The notes beneath the pieces were generated by a model. It saw nothing but the letters and a program-made list of their open reading frames with translations. It was not told the DNA's origin and did not search any database. The translations under genes were made by a program, and so were the position numbers. A stretch of 64,000 nucleotides of DNA from Brevibacillus brevis (GTDB lineage Bacteria > Bacillota > Bacilli > Brevibacillales > Brevibacillaceae), in the NCBI RefSeq assembly GCF_031583145.1, contig NZ_CP134050.1, positions 5,528,501-5,592,500 on the forward strand, given 5' to 3'. Positions 9,559-17,512 of the stretch are shown piece by piece; within the stretch, counting starts at the first letter, position 1, and every line of letters begins with the position of its first letter.

Positions 9559-10422
9559 TCAGTCACCTTTCTCTACAATGGGAATCTGGATCTCGTAATA
9601 GGCCTCCTCATACTGATCCGTCAAGGAAATGTCCACTTGCATGATGCGAACGGCGTCCCCGGTAATCACATAGCCATGGGCATCGCAATAATCGAGGAGC
9701 TTCTTCAGCTGCGTCAGCATTTTTTCCCGGACCAGCCCTCCGTGATAGGAGCATAGGAAAGCTCCCTTTTCGATCTTTTGCGTGGGCTGGTCCGATGCCT
9801 CGTCCTGCACCAGCAGGAAAAGCTGCGACTCCCATTCGCCAAAGCTGTCGCTAAAATCGGTTGCCTGGCGGACTTGATCAAAGTACTCCCGTGGGATGAA
9901 GTCTCCAAACTTATTGCTTGCCAGTACCGGGATGATTCCGCCGATCCGGTTTTCCAGCTCCAGGAACCCAAAATACGCTTCTTCGGTATCCGCCCATTTT
10001 ACCGGCCTGGCTAGCTGGATGTATTCCCGTTCTTCGAAATGCTTCACGACGATGTCCGAATCCTTGTAGCTTTCGAGAAACCTTTCGATGTGGGTAAGCC
10101 GGTTCATCATGATGCTGTGGATGGCTTGCAGCTCCCTGATTTTTTCCTGGATCCTGTCCATCGATTGCTGGAGGAATTGAACCGATTTTTTGACGGTGCG
10201 ATTCGTCAGGAAGTCTTTGATTTCCTCCAGGGAAAACCCGATTCTCCGCAGCTCCTTGATGGTTCCGAGAACTTCATACTGGGAAATCGAGTAGTAACGG
10301 TAGCCGGAATCCGGATCTGTGTAATACGGCTTGAGTAATCCAATCTTGTCGTAATGGCGCAGCGTGTCCACCGTCACGCCCCGCAGCTTTGCCATTTCTC
10401 CGATCGTCAGCTTGTTTTGCAT
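9559..10422 (-). CDS. MerR-family regulator with GyrI-like effector domain
   Basis: 287 residues. Residues 1-70 form a MerR winged helix (KLTIGEMAKLRGVTVDTLRHYDKIGLLKP, then the YRYYSISQYEVL wing), followed by a coiled-coil dimer helix at about 80-125 and a C-terminal AraC/GyrI-like effector-binding domain, as in BmrR. Such proteins bind a drug-like or metabolite ligand and activate promoters with a 19-bp spacer. One such promoter lies directly downstream before the amidohydrolase operon, which makes that operon the probable target. Start at ATG 10422 with GGGAGAAAG just upstream. The ligand is unknown. Confidence 0.88.
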   Translation of the reverse strand: MQNKLTIGEMAKLRGVTVDTLRHYDKIGLLKPYYTDPDSGYRYYSISQYEVLGTIKELRRIGFSLEEIKDFLTNRTVKKSVQFLQQSMDRIQEKIRELQAIHSIMMNRLTHIERFLESYKDSDIVVKHFEEREYIQLARPVKWADTEEAYFGFLELENRIGGIIPVLASNKFGDFIPREYFDQVRQATDFSDSFGEWESQLFLLVQDEASDQPTQKIEKGAFLCSYHGGLVREKMLTQLKKLLDYCDAHGYVITGDAVRIMQVDISLTDQYEEAYYEIQIPIVEKGD

Positions 10423-10759
10423 GTTCTTTCTCCCGCTTACTGGTATCGAAATGAATCGTGGATCGCCATTCTATCTTTTAAAGTACGTGCCCGTTCGAGC
10501 CCTCGTCAATGGAGATTTTGTATATGCATGGCGTGTGCCAAAGCCTTTACGGAGCTCTGCCTGGTAGGGATAGTCAGCATTATGGTGCGAGCTTATTCAT
10601 TTTTGCATGATTGATTTATTTTTGCATACAAAAAAGCCTCTTGGGGAGGCTTTGCAGTTGATCCAATTCCACATTGACCCGTCCATAATGATACGCCATG
10701 CCCGCTTGCTCGGTAAACTTTCGTTCATTTCTAATCCTGCAAGTTTCCATGCTTCGTCG
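10423..10759. other. Gene-free stretch with one terminator
   Basis: 337 bases between the MerR-family gene and the frameshifted membrane protein gene. I see no convincing coding frame, repeat or RNA. A clear intrinsic terminator for the minus strand lies at 10624-10653. The part nearest the merR-family start must carry that gene's promoter, but I cannot pick a convincing -35/-10 pair. Confidence 0.6.
10624..10653 (-). terminator. Terminator of the DUF2269-like gene
   Basis: Stem AAAGCCTC / GAGGCTTT with a short loop, followed on the minus strand by a run of T residues. It lies about 107 bp after the end of the leftward membrane-protein gene. Confidence 0.8.
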
Positions 10760-11297
10760 TCATTTTGCCGCATCTGCCTTGGGCTTCCGGACGACCGGCT
10801 TGATTTTGCCGAACGGTTTGAAATAAGAGATCGCCGTCATGAAGATCAGCGAGACGATATTGGCAATGGCCCCGCCAATCAACGAATAGCTTGCGTTCAG
10901 AAAGGCGGAATCGCTCAGCGCAAGAAATCTCTCCTGTTTGGCGATGCGCACGATTTGGGATAACCAGTCTCCCATATACTCGATGCCGAAGCCGATCAAC
11001 AGGATCGTCAGGATCAGCTTGGTCACGATCCAGTAATGCTTGAAAAGCCCCCCAATTCGTCCAAACGGATAGGACAATTCCGGTGAGCAGCGCGACTAAA
11101 GCAGTGTACCGGATGAAGACGACATCGATCACGTGTATATTTTCCAGGGTGTAATAGAGCTGCTCTCCGTTCCCCGCCTTCAGCATGTGCGTACCGAGCA
11201 GCAGCATGACCATCGCTCCGCCAAGCCAACAGACTACCGAAAGCACATGGATGATGATGACCATTTGCTTTTTCCTGATAGACAATTTGTACCCCAT
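10760..11297 (-). pseudogene. DUF2269/CopD-like integral membrane protein, frameshifted
   Basis: The gene starts at ATG 11297 (GGGAGG upstream) with a basic N-terminus, then four hydrophobic segments in two different frames. The first frame gives helices one and two (VIIIHVLSVVCWLGGAM and the segment ending SVWTNWG). The second frame continues from GLFKHYWIVTKLILTILL to the stop at 10760. The frames meet at a six-base C run on the plus strand (11048-11053); removing one base restores a continuous protein of about 178 residues. The pattern resembles DUF2269 or copper-resistance-D-like membrane proteins. It may be a true loss, a phase-variable tract or a sequencing error. Confidence 0.7.
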
Positions 11298-11436
11298 GTT
11301 TCCATCCTCCCTAACCACTTCTTTGGTAGCTATCCTACCAGCAAAATGTTGCGAACTTGTGGTGATCCTCTTTACACATTGTGGGGACTGCCGATATCCT
11401 GAAAGTGGTAAATCGGGCAGGATTGGGAGGCTGGAA

Positions 11437-12135
11437 ATGGGCCATAAAGTTCTCATCGTGGAGGATGAAATCAAAATCGCCTCGCTCGTCGAATCGTTTC
11501 TTCAAACCGAAGGATACGATTGCCTGACAGCGACGGATGGCAATGCGGCCTTGCAGCTCTTTGCCAAGCATAAACCGGATATCGTGCTCCTGGACTGGAT
11601 GCTTCCGCAAATGAACGGACTGGACATATGCCGGCAGCTCAGACAGATCGGGTCTCCCGGCATCATTATGGTCACGGCCAAATCCGAAGAAGCAGACAAA
11701 ATCGTCGGCCTCGAGATGGGCGCGGACGATTACCTGACAAAGCCTTTCAGCTTGAGAGAGCTCTCTGCACGCATCCGTTCCCTCTTGAGACGAATGAACC
11801 GAAGCGAACACGACGGTTCCGGCAACGTGCTCCGACGAGGCGATTTGACGATTCACGAGGACAGTCTGCAGGTGTTTAAAGGCACAGAGGAGCTGCATCT
11901 CACTCCAACCGAATTCAGGATCCTGCACCTTTTGGCGTCGAGGCCCGGACGGGTATACAGCCGAATGCAGCTGCTGCAGCACGCTTTCGAGGAGGAATTT
12001 GTCGTCGACGAACGGACGGTGGATTCCCATATCAGCAAGCTCCGCAAGAAAATAGAGAGCGAGAACCGGACCTTTGACTACATTCAAACGGTTTACGGCT
12101 TCGGCTACCGATTCGGAGCGGAACATGAAAATTAG
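11437..12135 (+). CDS. OmpR/PhoB-family response regulator
   Basis: About 232 residues from ATG 11437, which has GGGAGG at 11425-11430. The receiver domain has the acidic pair ED (residues 10-11), phospho-acceptor Asp53 (LLDW), Thr in VTAKSE and Lys in TKPFSL. The C-terminal winged helix spans about 130-230, with the LTPTEFRILHLLASRPG start and a VDSHISKLRKK recognition helix. It overlaps the next gene, a sensor kinase, by 11 bp, so the two are co-translated partners. It is divergent from the frameshifted membrane protein gene, with about 140 bp of shared upstream region. The signal and regulon are not evident. Confidence 0.93.
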   Translation: MGHKVLIVEDEIKIASLVESFLQTEGYDCLTATDGNAALQLFAKHKPDIVLLDWMLPQMNGLDICRQLRQIGSPGIIMVTAKSEEADKIVGLEMGADDYLTKPFSLRELSARIRSLLRRMNRSEHDGSGNVLRRGDLTIHEDSLQVFKGTEELHLTPTEFRILHLLASRPGRVYSRMQLLQHAFEEEFVVDERTVDSHISKLRKKIESENRTFDYIQTVYGFGYRFGAEHEN

Positions 12136-13456
12136 AACCAGGCTGATCCTGACGATGAGCGTGATGATCGTGCTGCTCCTGCTGTTTCAGCTCGGCGTCA
12201 CGCATATCCAGTTCTATATTTCTCGCGATTTTGCTTATCTGGAGGAGAAAGACACGTTTGAATCCTTGCGGAAGGAGTTCGAACAATTCTATCGGGAGCA
12301 CGGCGATTCTTGGGAAAATGTCGGCGGAGCAAGGCTTGCCTATTCCGGCTCCTTCGCCGAGATCGTTTTGTCTGTGGATGGAAAAGTCTTGTATCAGCAA
12401 GGCAAGCTGAGCGCGGACGAGCTTCGCAGCGACGGCTACAAACTCGCGCTTGCCTCCGGCGACAAAAGGATCGGCAGACTGTACGTGATGAACGACAGTC
12501 AGTACAAGACCTACGAGTTTAAAACAATGTGGTACGGCATCTTGCCCAATATCGGCATCGCATCCCTGCTGTTCACTTTTATCGCGGCTCTGCTGGCCAT
12601 CTTTTTCTTGTCGTGGAGACTGACAAGCCCGATACGAAAAATCATCGCCGGAATCGAAGCCATCAAAAAAGGCGACACTCCAGCAATCTTTCCCGAGCAA
12701 AGGAAAGATGAATTCGGAGCGATTTCCAAAGCCCTTCGGGAGATGAACGATTCGCTGGCAGCCGCGGAGCGAGCCCGGAAACAGCTGCTATCCGATGTCG
12801 CCCACGAGTTGAAAACCCCGCTGATGATCATTCAAGGGGAATTGGAGCTGGCTCATGAGACGGGCGCCCCCCTTTCCGCGGCCAAGCATGCTTCCCTTCT
12901 CGATGAAGTATTGCGGCTGTCGCGGTTGGTACACGATGTGCTGGATTTGTCCAGGCTTGAGGCCGGCATGACCGAGCTCCACCCGCGAACGGAAAACCTG
13001 GTTGCGCTATTGGAGGATGTAACGGCGAAGACCCGGTTTCTGGCAGAGGATAAGAACATACAGGTTTCCATTCACGCCGAGGAAGAGATGATTCCTGTTT
13101 CGGTCGAGAAATCCCGTATTCTTCAAGCATTGTACAACCTCTTGTCAAACGCCATCTCCTTTACGAATCCCGGCGGAAAAGTCCACCTTCATGCGGAAAC
13201 CGTACGCCTGCCGGACCGGGAACATCCATACGCCCGCATCCGGGTGGAAGACAACGGGGTCGGCATACCCGAGGCGGATTTGCCCCATATCTACAACCGA
13301 TTTTACAGAGCCGATCATTCCAGGGCTCGCCCAAGCGGCGGAACGGGTCTCGGGCTCGTGATCGCGCAGCAAAACATTGCGGCTCATCAGGGGTGGATTG
13401 AGGTGGAAAGCGCAGTGGGGATGGGGACAGTGTTCAACGTCTATTTGCCGTTGTGA
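12125..13456 (+). CDS. Two-component sensor histidine kinase
   Basis: About 443 residues from ATG 12125, inside the end of the response regulator gene. There is a first membrane helix at about residues 6-28, an extracytoplasmic sensing domain to about 135, a second helix at about 138-162, a HAMP region, the HisKA H-box (SDVAHELKTPL, His near residue 226) and a HATPase domain with N-box, VEDNGVGIP (G1) and GTGLGL (G2). It should autophosphorylate and pass phosphate to the adjacent OmpR-type regulator. The sensing domain gives no clue to its stimulus. A strong terminator follows at 13501-13535. Confidence 0.93.
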   Translation: MKIRTRLILTMSVMIVLLLLFQLGVTHIQFYISRDFAYLEEKDTFESLRKEFEQFYREHGDSWENVGGARLAYSGSFAEIVLSVDGKVLYQQGKLSADELRSDGYKLALASGDKRIGRLYVMNDSQYKTYEFKTMWYGILPNIGIASLLFTFIAALLAIFFLSWRLTSPIRKIIAGIEAIKKGDTPAIFPEQRKDEFGAISKALREMNDSLAAAERARKQLLSDVAHELKTPLMIIQGELELAHETGAPLSAAKHASLLDEVLRLSRLVHDVLDLSRLEAGMTELHPRTENLVALLEDVTAKTRFLAEDKNIQVSIHAEEEMIPVSVEKSRILQALYNLLSNAISFTNPGGKVHLHAETVRLPDREHPYARIRVEDNGVGIPEADLPHIYNRFYRADHSRARPSGGTGLGLVIAQQNIAAHQGWIEVESAVGMGTVFNVYLPL

Positions 13457-13500
13457 GGGATGGGGAAAGGCGATAGCTCTGTATTCTTTGTGAAAGGGGA

Positions 13501-13535
13501 AAAGGCAGCCGGTTAATTTGCCGGCTGCCTTTGTG
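13501..13535 (+). terminator. Terminator of the two-component operon
   Basis: Perfect 12-bp stem AAAGGCAGCCGG (13501-13512) / CCGGCTGCCTTT (13521-13532) with an eight-base loop, about 45 bp after the kinase stop. Confidence 0.85.
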
Positions 13536-13564
13536 TTGGTGTTCGGTTGTTGAGACTCGATTAC

Positions 13565-13612
13565 TCAAAAACAAAAGCATACTCCGGCCAATGAACAGAC
13601 AGGAATATGCTT
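13565..13612 (-). terminator. Displaced ssrA (tmRNA) terminator
   Basis: On the minus strand AAGCATATTCC pairs with GGAGTATGCTT (11 bp, one G-T pair), followed by TTGTTTTT. No minus-strand gene ends nearby today, but 21 bp before the hairpin is a copy of the tmRNA 3' end including CCA (13633-13643). The simplest reading is that this was the ssrA terminator, now 11 kb away from ssrA because the island inserted between them. Confidence 0.7.
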
Positions 13613-13633
13613 CGTGGTATCCTTATTATGTAT

Positions 13634-13643
13634 GGTGGAGGCG
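13634..13643. repeat. Left attachment repeat of the ssrA island
   Basis: GGTGGAGGCG, identical to 24757-24766 at the 3' end of ssrA. Here it is preceded by T, so the complement reads CGCCTCCACCA: the acceptor strand, discriminator base and CCA of the tmRNA. This copy therefore keeps the ancestral ssrA 3' terminus. Confidence 0.65.
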
Positions 13644-13848
13644 AGTCGTGGCTGTTTAAAACCACAATTCAACGCCTTAAACTGATCAGAAAGTAGAACA
13701 TGGTAGCATAAAGAAATTTGTAGTACACATTTCAGTAATTTGAAAAATCTATACAAAGAAATGTGCCAAAAAATAGTTTAGCAACTTCCATTTATGTCAA
13801 ATTTCTCTCCTTCATTCATAATTCAATAGAATATACCAAAATAAATTC

Positions 13849-13877
13849 TTGACTTCGCAAAGAATCCATGCTATATT
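13849..13877 (+). promoter_or_regulatory. Sigma-A promoter of the tRNA cluster
   Basis: TTGACT (13849-13854), 17-bp spacer, TATATT (13872-13877), ending 13 bp before the first tRNA. A near-consensus vegetative promoter, so the tRNA genes have their own transcription start inside the island. The rest of 13644-13848 is AT-rich with no coding frame I can support. Confidence 0.75.
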
Positions 13878-13890
13878 TACAAAGTCAGAT

Positions 13891-13967
13891 CGGGAAGTAG
13901 CTCAGCTTGGTAGAGTACTTGGCTTGGGACCAAGGGGCCGCAGGTTCGAATCCTGTCTTCCCGACCA
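13891..13967 (+). tRNA. tRNA-Pro (TGG)
   Basis: 77 nt including encoded CCA. Acceptor CGGGAAG pairs with CTTCCCG; the anticodon loop TTGGGAC gives anticodon TGG; the T-arm has GGTTCGAATCC. It is the first of three tRNAs behind a sigma-A promoter and lies inside the predicted ssrA island. Confidence 0.95.
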
Positions 13968-13992
13968 TATCTGAATTGTTTATTAATTAACC

Positions 13993-14080
13993 GCCGGGGT
14001 GGCGGAATAGGCAGACGCAACAGACTTAAAATCTGTCGGGAGTTTCTCCCGTACCGGTTCAAGTCCGGTTCTCGGCACCA
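13993..14080 (+). tRNA. tRNA-Leu (TAA)
   Basis: 88 nt with a long variable arm (CGGGAGTTTCTCCCG), as expected for a class II tRNA. Anticodon loop CTTAAAA gives TAA; CCA is encoded. Middle member of the three-tRNA cluster. Confidence 0.95.
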
Positions 14081-14083
14081 CAT

Positions 14084-14157
14084 GCGGGTGTAGTTCAATG
14101 GTAGAACTCCAGCCTTCCAAGCTGGTCGCGTGGGTTCGATTCCCATCACCCGCTCCA
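14084..14157 (+). tRNA. tRNA-Gly (TCC)
   Basis: 74 nt with encoded CCA. Acceptor GCGGGTG pairs with CACCCGC; anticodon stem CCAGC/GCTGG encloses loop CTTCCAA, anticodon TCC. Last tRNA of the cluster, followed by a hairpin terminator. Confidence 0.95.
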
Positions 14158-14172
14158 ATTACATAATTAACT

Positions 14173-14212
14173 AGAAGGCCATTTAGGTATTCAATCCTAC
14201 ATGGTCTTTTTA
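14173..14212 (+). terminator. Terminator of the tRNA cluster
   Basis: AAGGCCATTTAGG pairs with CCTACATGGTCTT (one mismatch, one wobble), followed by TTTTATT. It closes the tRNA-Pro-Leu-Gly transcript before the methylase operon. Confidence 0.65.
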
Positions 14213-14347
14213 TTGTTCATATAATTAATCCTTGCGATGAGAACGAACATTCGATATACTTGTTTTGCTGATGAGTAGCTTTTGATAGTGTTGCAAAATG
14301 TTTGTGGGTTTTTGAGGTTCAACAATTCACTAATGAAGGAGATAACA

Positions 14348-15556
14348 ATGAAAACTGTTGACTCTAAACAATCAGTTACAACTACAGGGGCAGCAAAATA
14401 TTTAGGAGTAAGTAATGCAACTATTTATAGAATGGTCGAAAATAACTTGTTAAATCCCTTAAAAACCCCTGGTGGTCAAAGACGCTTTGACATTAAAGAA
14501 CTTGAAGAGTATAAAATAAAAAGCAAAGAAATCAAAGCTCCACAAAACCCTTCAATTAAAGAAAATTTGGTCAAAGAAGGACAAACTTCTTATCAGCAGT
14601 TGAATCTTTTAGATTTACCGAACGTAGAGGACTCTAATTCTGTCGATAGCTCCGATGAATTAGTAACAGAATCTGATGGAGTAATTGATCCCAGAAATAA
14701 GTTGAATGATTTATCAGGTAAAGATTGGCTCCCAGAAACTAAAAGCTTTTGGTTTCAAAAAGGTCTAGGGTCAAAACATCCACATGCACAAATTGAAAGA
14801 CAACATCCAGCACCATTTTCATTTCAAGATGTTGGAAGATTAATTAAATTTTTCACTAAAGAAGGACAACATGTATTAGACCCGTTTTCAGGAGTTGGAT
14901 CTACTTTAAAAGCTGCCGCATTGCTAAATAGAATTGGGACGGGCATTGAACTTTCCGAACACTGGAATACGTTAGCAAAAGAACGTTTAGATTATGAAGT
15001 AAGTACAGGTGAGGCTTTGAAACACACCTTTATTACAGGAGATTGTAGAAAAGAATTGAAGAAAATGGTTGACGATTCTTTTGACTTTATCGTAACCAGC
15101 CCTCCGTATTGGTCAATTCTTAATAAAAAGGCTGATCATAAGGTTCAACGAGATAGAGTAAATAATAATTTAGCTACAAATTACTCAGATAGTGTTGATG
15201 ATTTAGGAAACATAAGCGATTATAGCGAATTTCTTGATATATTAGTAGACCAGGTGTTTGTTCAATGTGGAAGAGTCTTAAAAACTAGCAAATATATGTG
15301 CATTATCGTATCTGATTTCCGTAATAAGTCAGAGTTTGTAAGTTTTCATAGTGATATTATCCAACGCTTAAACTTAAAATCAATATGTAACAGATCACGA
15401 CTAACACTCCAAGGCGTTAAGGTTCTATTACAAAACCATAAAAGTTTATTACCTTATGGTTACCCATTTGCTTACGTCGAGAATATACATCATCAGTACA
15501 TATTGATATTCAAAAAAGTAGAAATAAAAAAGAAGTCAAAAAAGGATATGAATTAA
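14348..15556 (+). CDS. DNA methyltransferase with N-terminal MerR/excisionase-like HTH
   Basis: 402 residues from ATG 14348 (GAAGGAG at 14335-14341). Residues 9-55 are a helix-turn-helix of the excisionase/MerR type (TTGAAKYLGVSNATIYRMV, then a GGQRRF wing). After a polar linker comes an AdoMet methyltransferase: motif I DPFSGVGST (178-186), then catalytic motif IV SPPYW (251-255). Motif IV of this form is usual for N4-cytosine enzymes; the I-before-IV order differs from its partner. It is the first gene of a two-methylase operon opposite a two-gene endonuclease set, so it should protect one strand or half of the recognition site. The HTH could autoregulate the operon (inference). The gene is AT-rich compared with the chromosome. 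Confidence 0.87.
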   Translation: MKTVDSKQSVTTTGAAKYLGVSNATIYRMVENNLLNPLKTPGGQRRFDIKELEEYKIKSKEIKAPQNPSIKENLVKEGQTSYQQLNLLDLPNVEDSNSVDSSDELVTESDGVIDPRNKLNDLSGKDWLPETKSFWFQKGLGSKHPHAQIERQHPAPFSFQDVGRLIKFFTKEGQHVLDPFSGVGSTLKAAALLNRIGTGIELSEHWNTLAKERLDYEVSTGEALKHTFITGDCRKELKKMVDDSFDFIVTSPPYWSILNKKADHKVQRDRVNNNLATNYSDSVDDLGNISDYSEFLDILVDQVFVQCGRVLKTSKYMCIIVSDFRNKSEFVSFHSDIIQRLNLKSICNRSRLTLQGVKVLLQNHKSLLPYGYPFAYVENIHHQYILIFKKVEIKKKSKKDMN

Positions 15557-15557
15557 A

Positions 15558-16388
15558 ATGACTTGGGAATTTAATAAAATATACAACCTTGATTCAGATA
15601 AGGCATTAACCCAACTTCTCGACTCTGGAATCAAATTTGACCTAATTTTGACAGATCCTCCTTACAACTTAAATAAGGATTTTGGAAATGATAGTGATAA
15701 ACTAGAATTTAATGAATTTATTAGCATTAACAGAAAACGACTCTCTGTATGTTCCGATCTATTGCATAAGGACGGAAGTATCATTTGGTTTGGAATCCAT
15801 CATTATATTGGTTTTATCCAGACCATAATGTACGAGTTGGGATTACATTACAGAAGAATGAACATATGGTATTACGAAAATGGATTTTCAAGAACAAAAA
15901 AAAGCCCGTTAACCCAATATGAGCCATTTCTATGGTTCTCTAAATCTAATAAAAAGTGGACCTATAATGTAGACGATGTTAGGGTTCCCTACAAGAGTAC
16001 TGATAGATTAAAAAACCCAATCTATTATAAAGGTTCAAACGGTGAGACCAAAGTCTGGACCCCCAATCCATTAGGGGCAATGAGAGGCGATGTTTGGCAA
16101 TTCCCAACTTTAGCAGGGAAATTATTTCAAAAAGAAAAGACGGAACATCCTACTCAAAAACCCCAAACTCTAATAACTGAAATTATTAAAGCATATTGCC
16201 CCAAAAATGCTGATGGTTTTTACGAGGGGACCATACTAGATCCATTCTTAGGATCTGGAACTTTAGCTGTATGCTGTGAAATATTAAACAAAGAGGGGCA
16301 TAATATTAAGTGGATTGGAATAGAAATAGAAAAGAAGTGGGTAGAAGTTAGCTATAAACGGTTAAGTGACATTACTTTGATCAACTAA
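15558..16388 (+). CDS. DNA methyltransferase, beta-class (DPPY)
   Basis: 276 residues, starting one base after the stop of the first methylase, so translation is coupled. Motif IV DPPY is at 33-36 (LTDPPYNLN), the target-recognition region follows, HPTQKP is at 197-202, and motif I DPFLGSGT is at 228-235. This IV-TRD-I order is the beta class of amino-methyltransferases (N6-adenine or N4-cytosine). Two different methylases in one restriction locus are the usual arrangement when the recognition sequence is asymmetric and each strand needs its own enzyme (type IIS). Convergent with the nuclease genes and separated from them by a strong bidirectional terminator. Confidence 0.9.
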   Translation: MTWEFNKIYNLDSDKALTQLLDSGIKFDLILTDPPYNLNKDFGNDSDKLEFNEFISINRKRLSVCSDLLHKDGSIIWFGIHHYIGFIQTIMYELGLHYRRMNIWYYENGFSRTKKSPLTQYEPFLWFSKSNKKWTYNVDDVRVPYKSTDRLKNPIYYKGSNGETKVWTPNPLGAMRGDVWQFPTLAGKLFQKEKTEHPTQKPQTLITEIIKAYCPKNADGFYEGTILDPFLGSGTLAVCCEILNKEGHNIKWIGIEIEKKWVEVSYKRLSDITLIN

Positions 16389-16398
16389 GATCAGTATC

Positions 16399-16435
16399 AG
16401 AAAGACGGACTATTAAATCAACAGTCCGTCTTTCT
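16399..16435. terminator. Bidirectional terminator between methylase and nuclease operons
   Basis: Perfect 13-bp inverted repeat AGAAAGACGGACT (16399-16411) / AGTCCGTCTTTCT (16423-16435). The T- and A-rich outer arms let it work in both directions between the two convergent operons. Confidence 0.85.
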
Positions 16436-16447
16436 AATCCCTAATAA

Positions 16448-17512
16448 TTATTTTGCCACCTCAAGTATTCCGCCAATAGAAATATTGGGGTTATCCCCTA
16501 TTATATTTGCTATAGAACTTCTAATTTCCATACATTCTGAATCTGCATAGAATGAGTCCGTATTAAAATTAACTTTCTTTAGATTCCAAATTAACAGTAT
16601 TAGAGCACCTATAGTGATAGAATTTATTTTTATTTGAAGCACATTATTAATATCATTAATTACTCTCCAATACTCAGAACGAGTATTAGGAAATGCAATA
16701 CTGACGATCACTGGCGTAATGTCACTATAGTTGATACCATATCTAGATGATAGTACAGCTAAGTCATCTAATATATTTCGTGGAGAGTCTAACAATGCAT
16801 TTGAATCAAACTCCACTTCCATTACTCCATAGTTTGTCCCTGGAGGCCCTAGAACTGCATCCATTCTTACATTTACATCTCCACGTCTCCGTATAGAACA
16901 AGTAGTACCCAAAGTCATTAACAAGTTTCTTGAAAAAATGTTAGGAAATTGTGCATCTAAGTCTATTAATGCAAGCTGGTTATATATGTTCGTAATTACT
17001 TCATCTGTTTCTATTTTCAATTTCCCCGATCTTTTAACCTCACTTAAAAGATACATTTTTTCGCCGAAAATTTTACTGGTATCCCCATCATCTTCATCCA
17101 AATTAATCAGATAGTCTCCAATATGATTATTGTTAATCTCTATTCCTTCTTCAATCATATAAATAGCCCCTACTGGGCAACGATCGACACATATCCCACA
17201 ACTTATACACCTATTATTATCCACCACTGGTATTCCATTTTCATTATCCCAAGCAATCGCATTCGTTGCACAAACCGCAGCAGATTGATCTTGTGGAAAT
17301 TCAGGAAATGCACTATTTTGCAATTCATGGTCCTTAAAACTTAGACACGGAGCATCAGGGCAATGCAAACAGGATGCAATTTTTCTTTCACCAGTACTAA
17401 GTACTATTTCAGCTGGATTTCCAGGTAGGTAAACAATTTCCCTCGGGACACAGCCGTCTCGAAAAACTTTAGGCTGTGTATAATTATTTTTCTGTTTAAA
17501 TATCTTGGACAT
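16448..17512 (-). CDS. Ferredoxin-like two-[4Fe-4S] protein with possible nuclease-like C-terminal domain
   Basis: 354 residues. The N-terminal 120 residues hold eight cysteines in a dicluster ferredoxin pattern: C48-x2-C51-x4-C56 with C81, then C102-x2-C105-x2-C108-x3-C112-Pro, as in electron-transfer subunits of the DmsB type. The C-terminal half (about 190-354) has no ferredoxin features; it contains R-x-D218-A followed by VME232-V-E234-F, which resembles a PD-(D/E)XK core with Glu replacing Lys, as in BamHI-type ExE sites. It overlaps the upstream endonuclease gene by 17 bp and is in the same operon, so a function as partner or second subunit of the restriction enzyme is likely. I know of no characterised restriction subunit with this architecture. 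The cluster motif is seen directly; the nuclease reading is inference. Confidence 0.7.
   Translation of the reverse strand: MSKIFKQKNNYTQPKVFRDGCVPREIVYLPGNPAEIVLSTGERKIASCLHCPDAPCLSFKDHELQNSAFPEFPQDQSAAVCATNAIAWDNENGIPVVDNNRCISCGICVDRCPVGAIYMIEEGIEINNNHIGDYLINLDEDDGDTSKIFGEKMYLLSEVKRSGKLKIETDEVITNIYNQLALIDLDAQFPNIFSRNLLMTLGTTCSIRRRGDVNVRMDAVLGPPGTNYGVMEVEFDSNALLDSPRNILDDLAVLSSRYGINYSDITPVIVSIAFPNTRSEYWRVINDINNVLQIKINSITIGALILLIWNLKKVNFNTDSFYADSECMEIRSSIANIIGDNPNISIGGILEVAK

Noticed and set aside
13877..14158. 93-residue frame on the minus strand across the tRNA-Pro/Leu/Gly cluster
   Set aside because: It is antisense to three well-folded tRNAs; the 'MGIEPTRPAWKAG' type sequence is a familiar annotation artefact.
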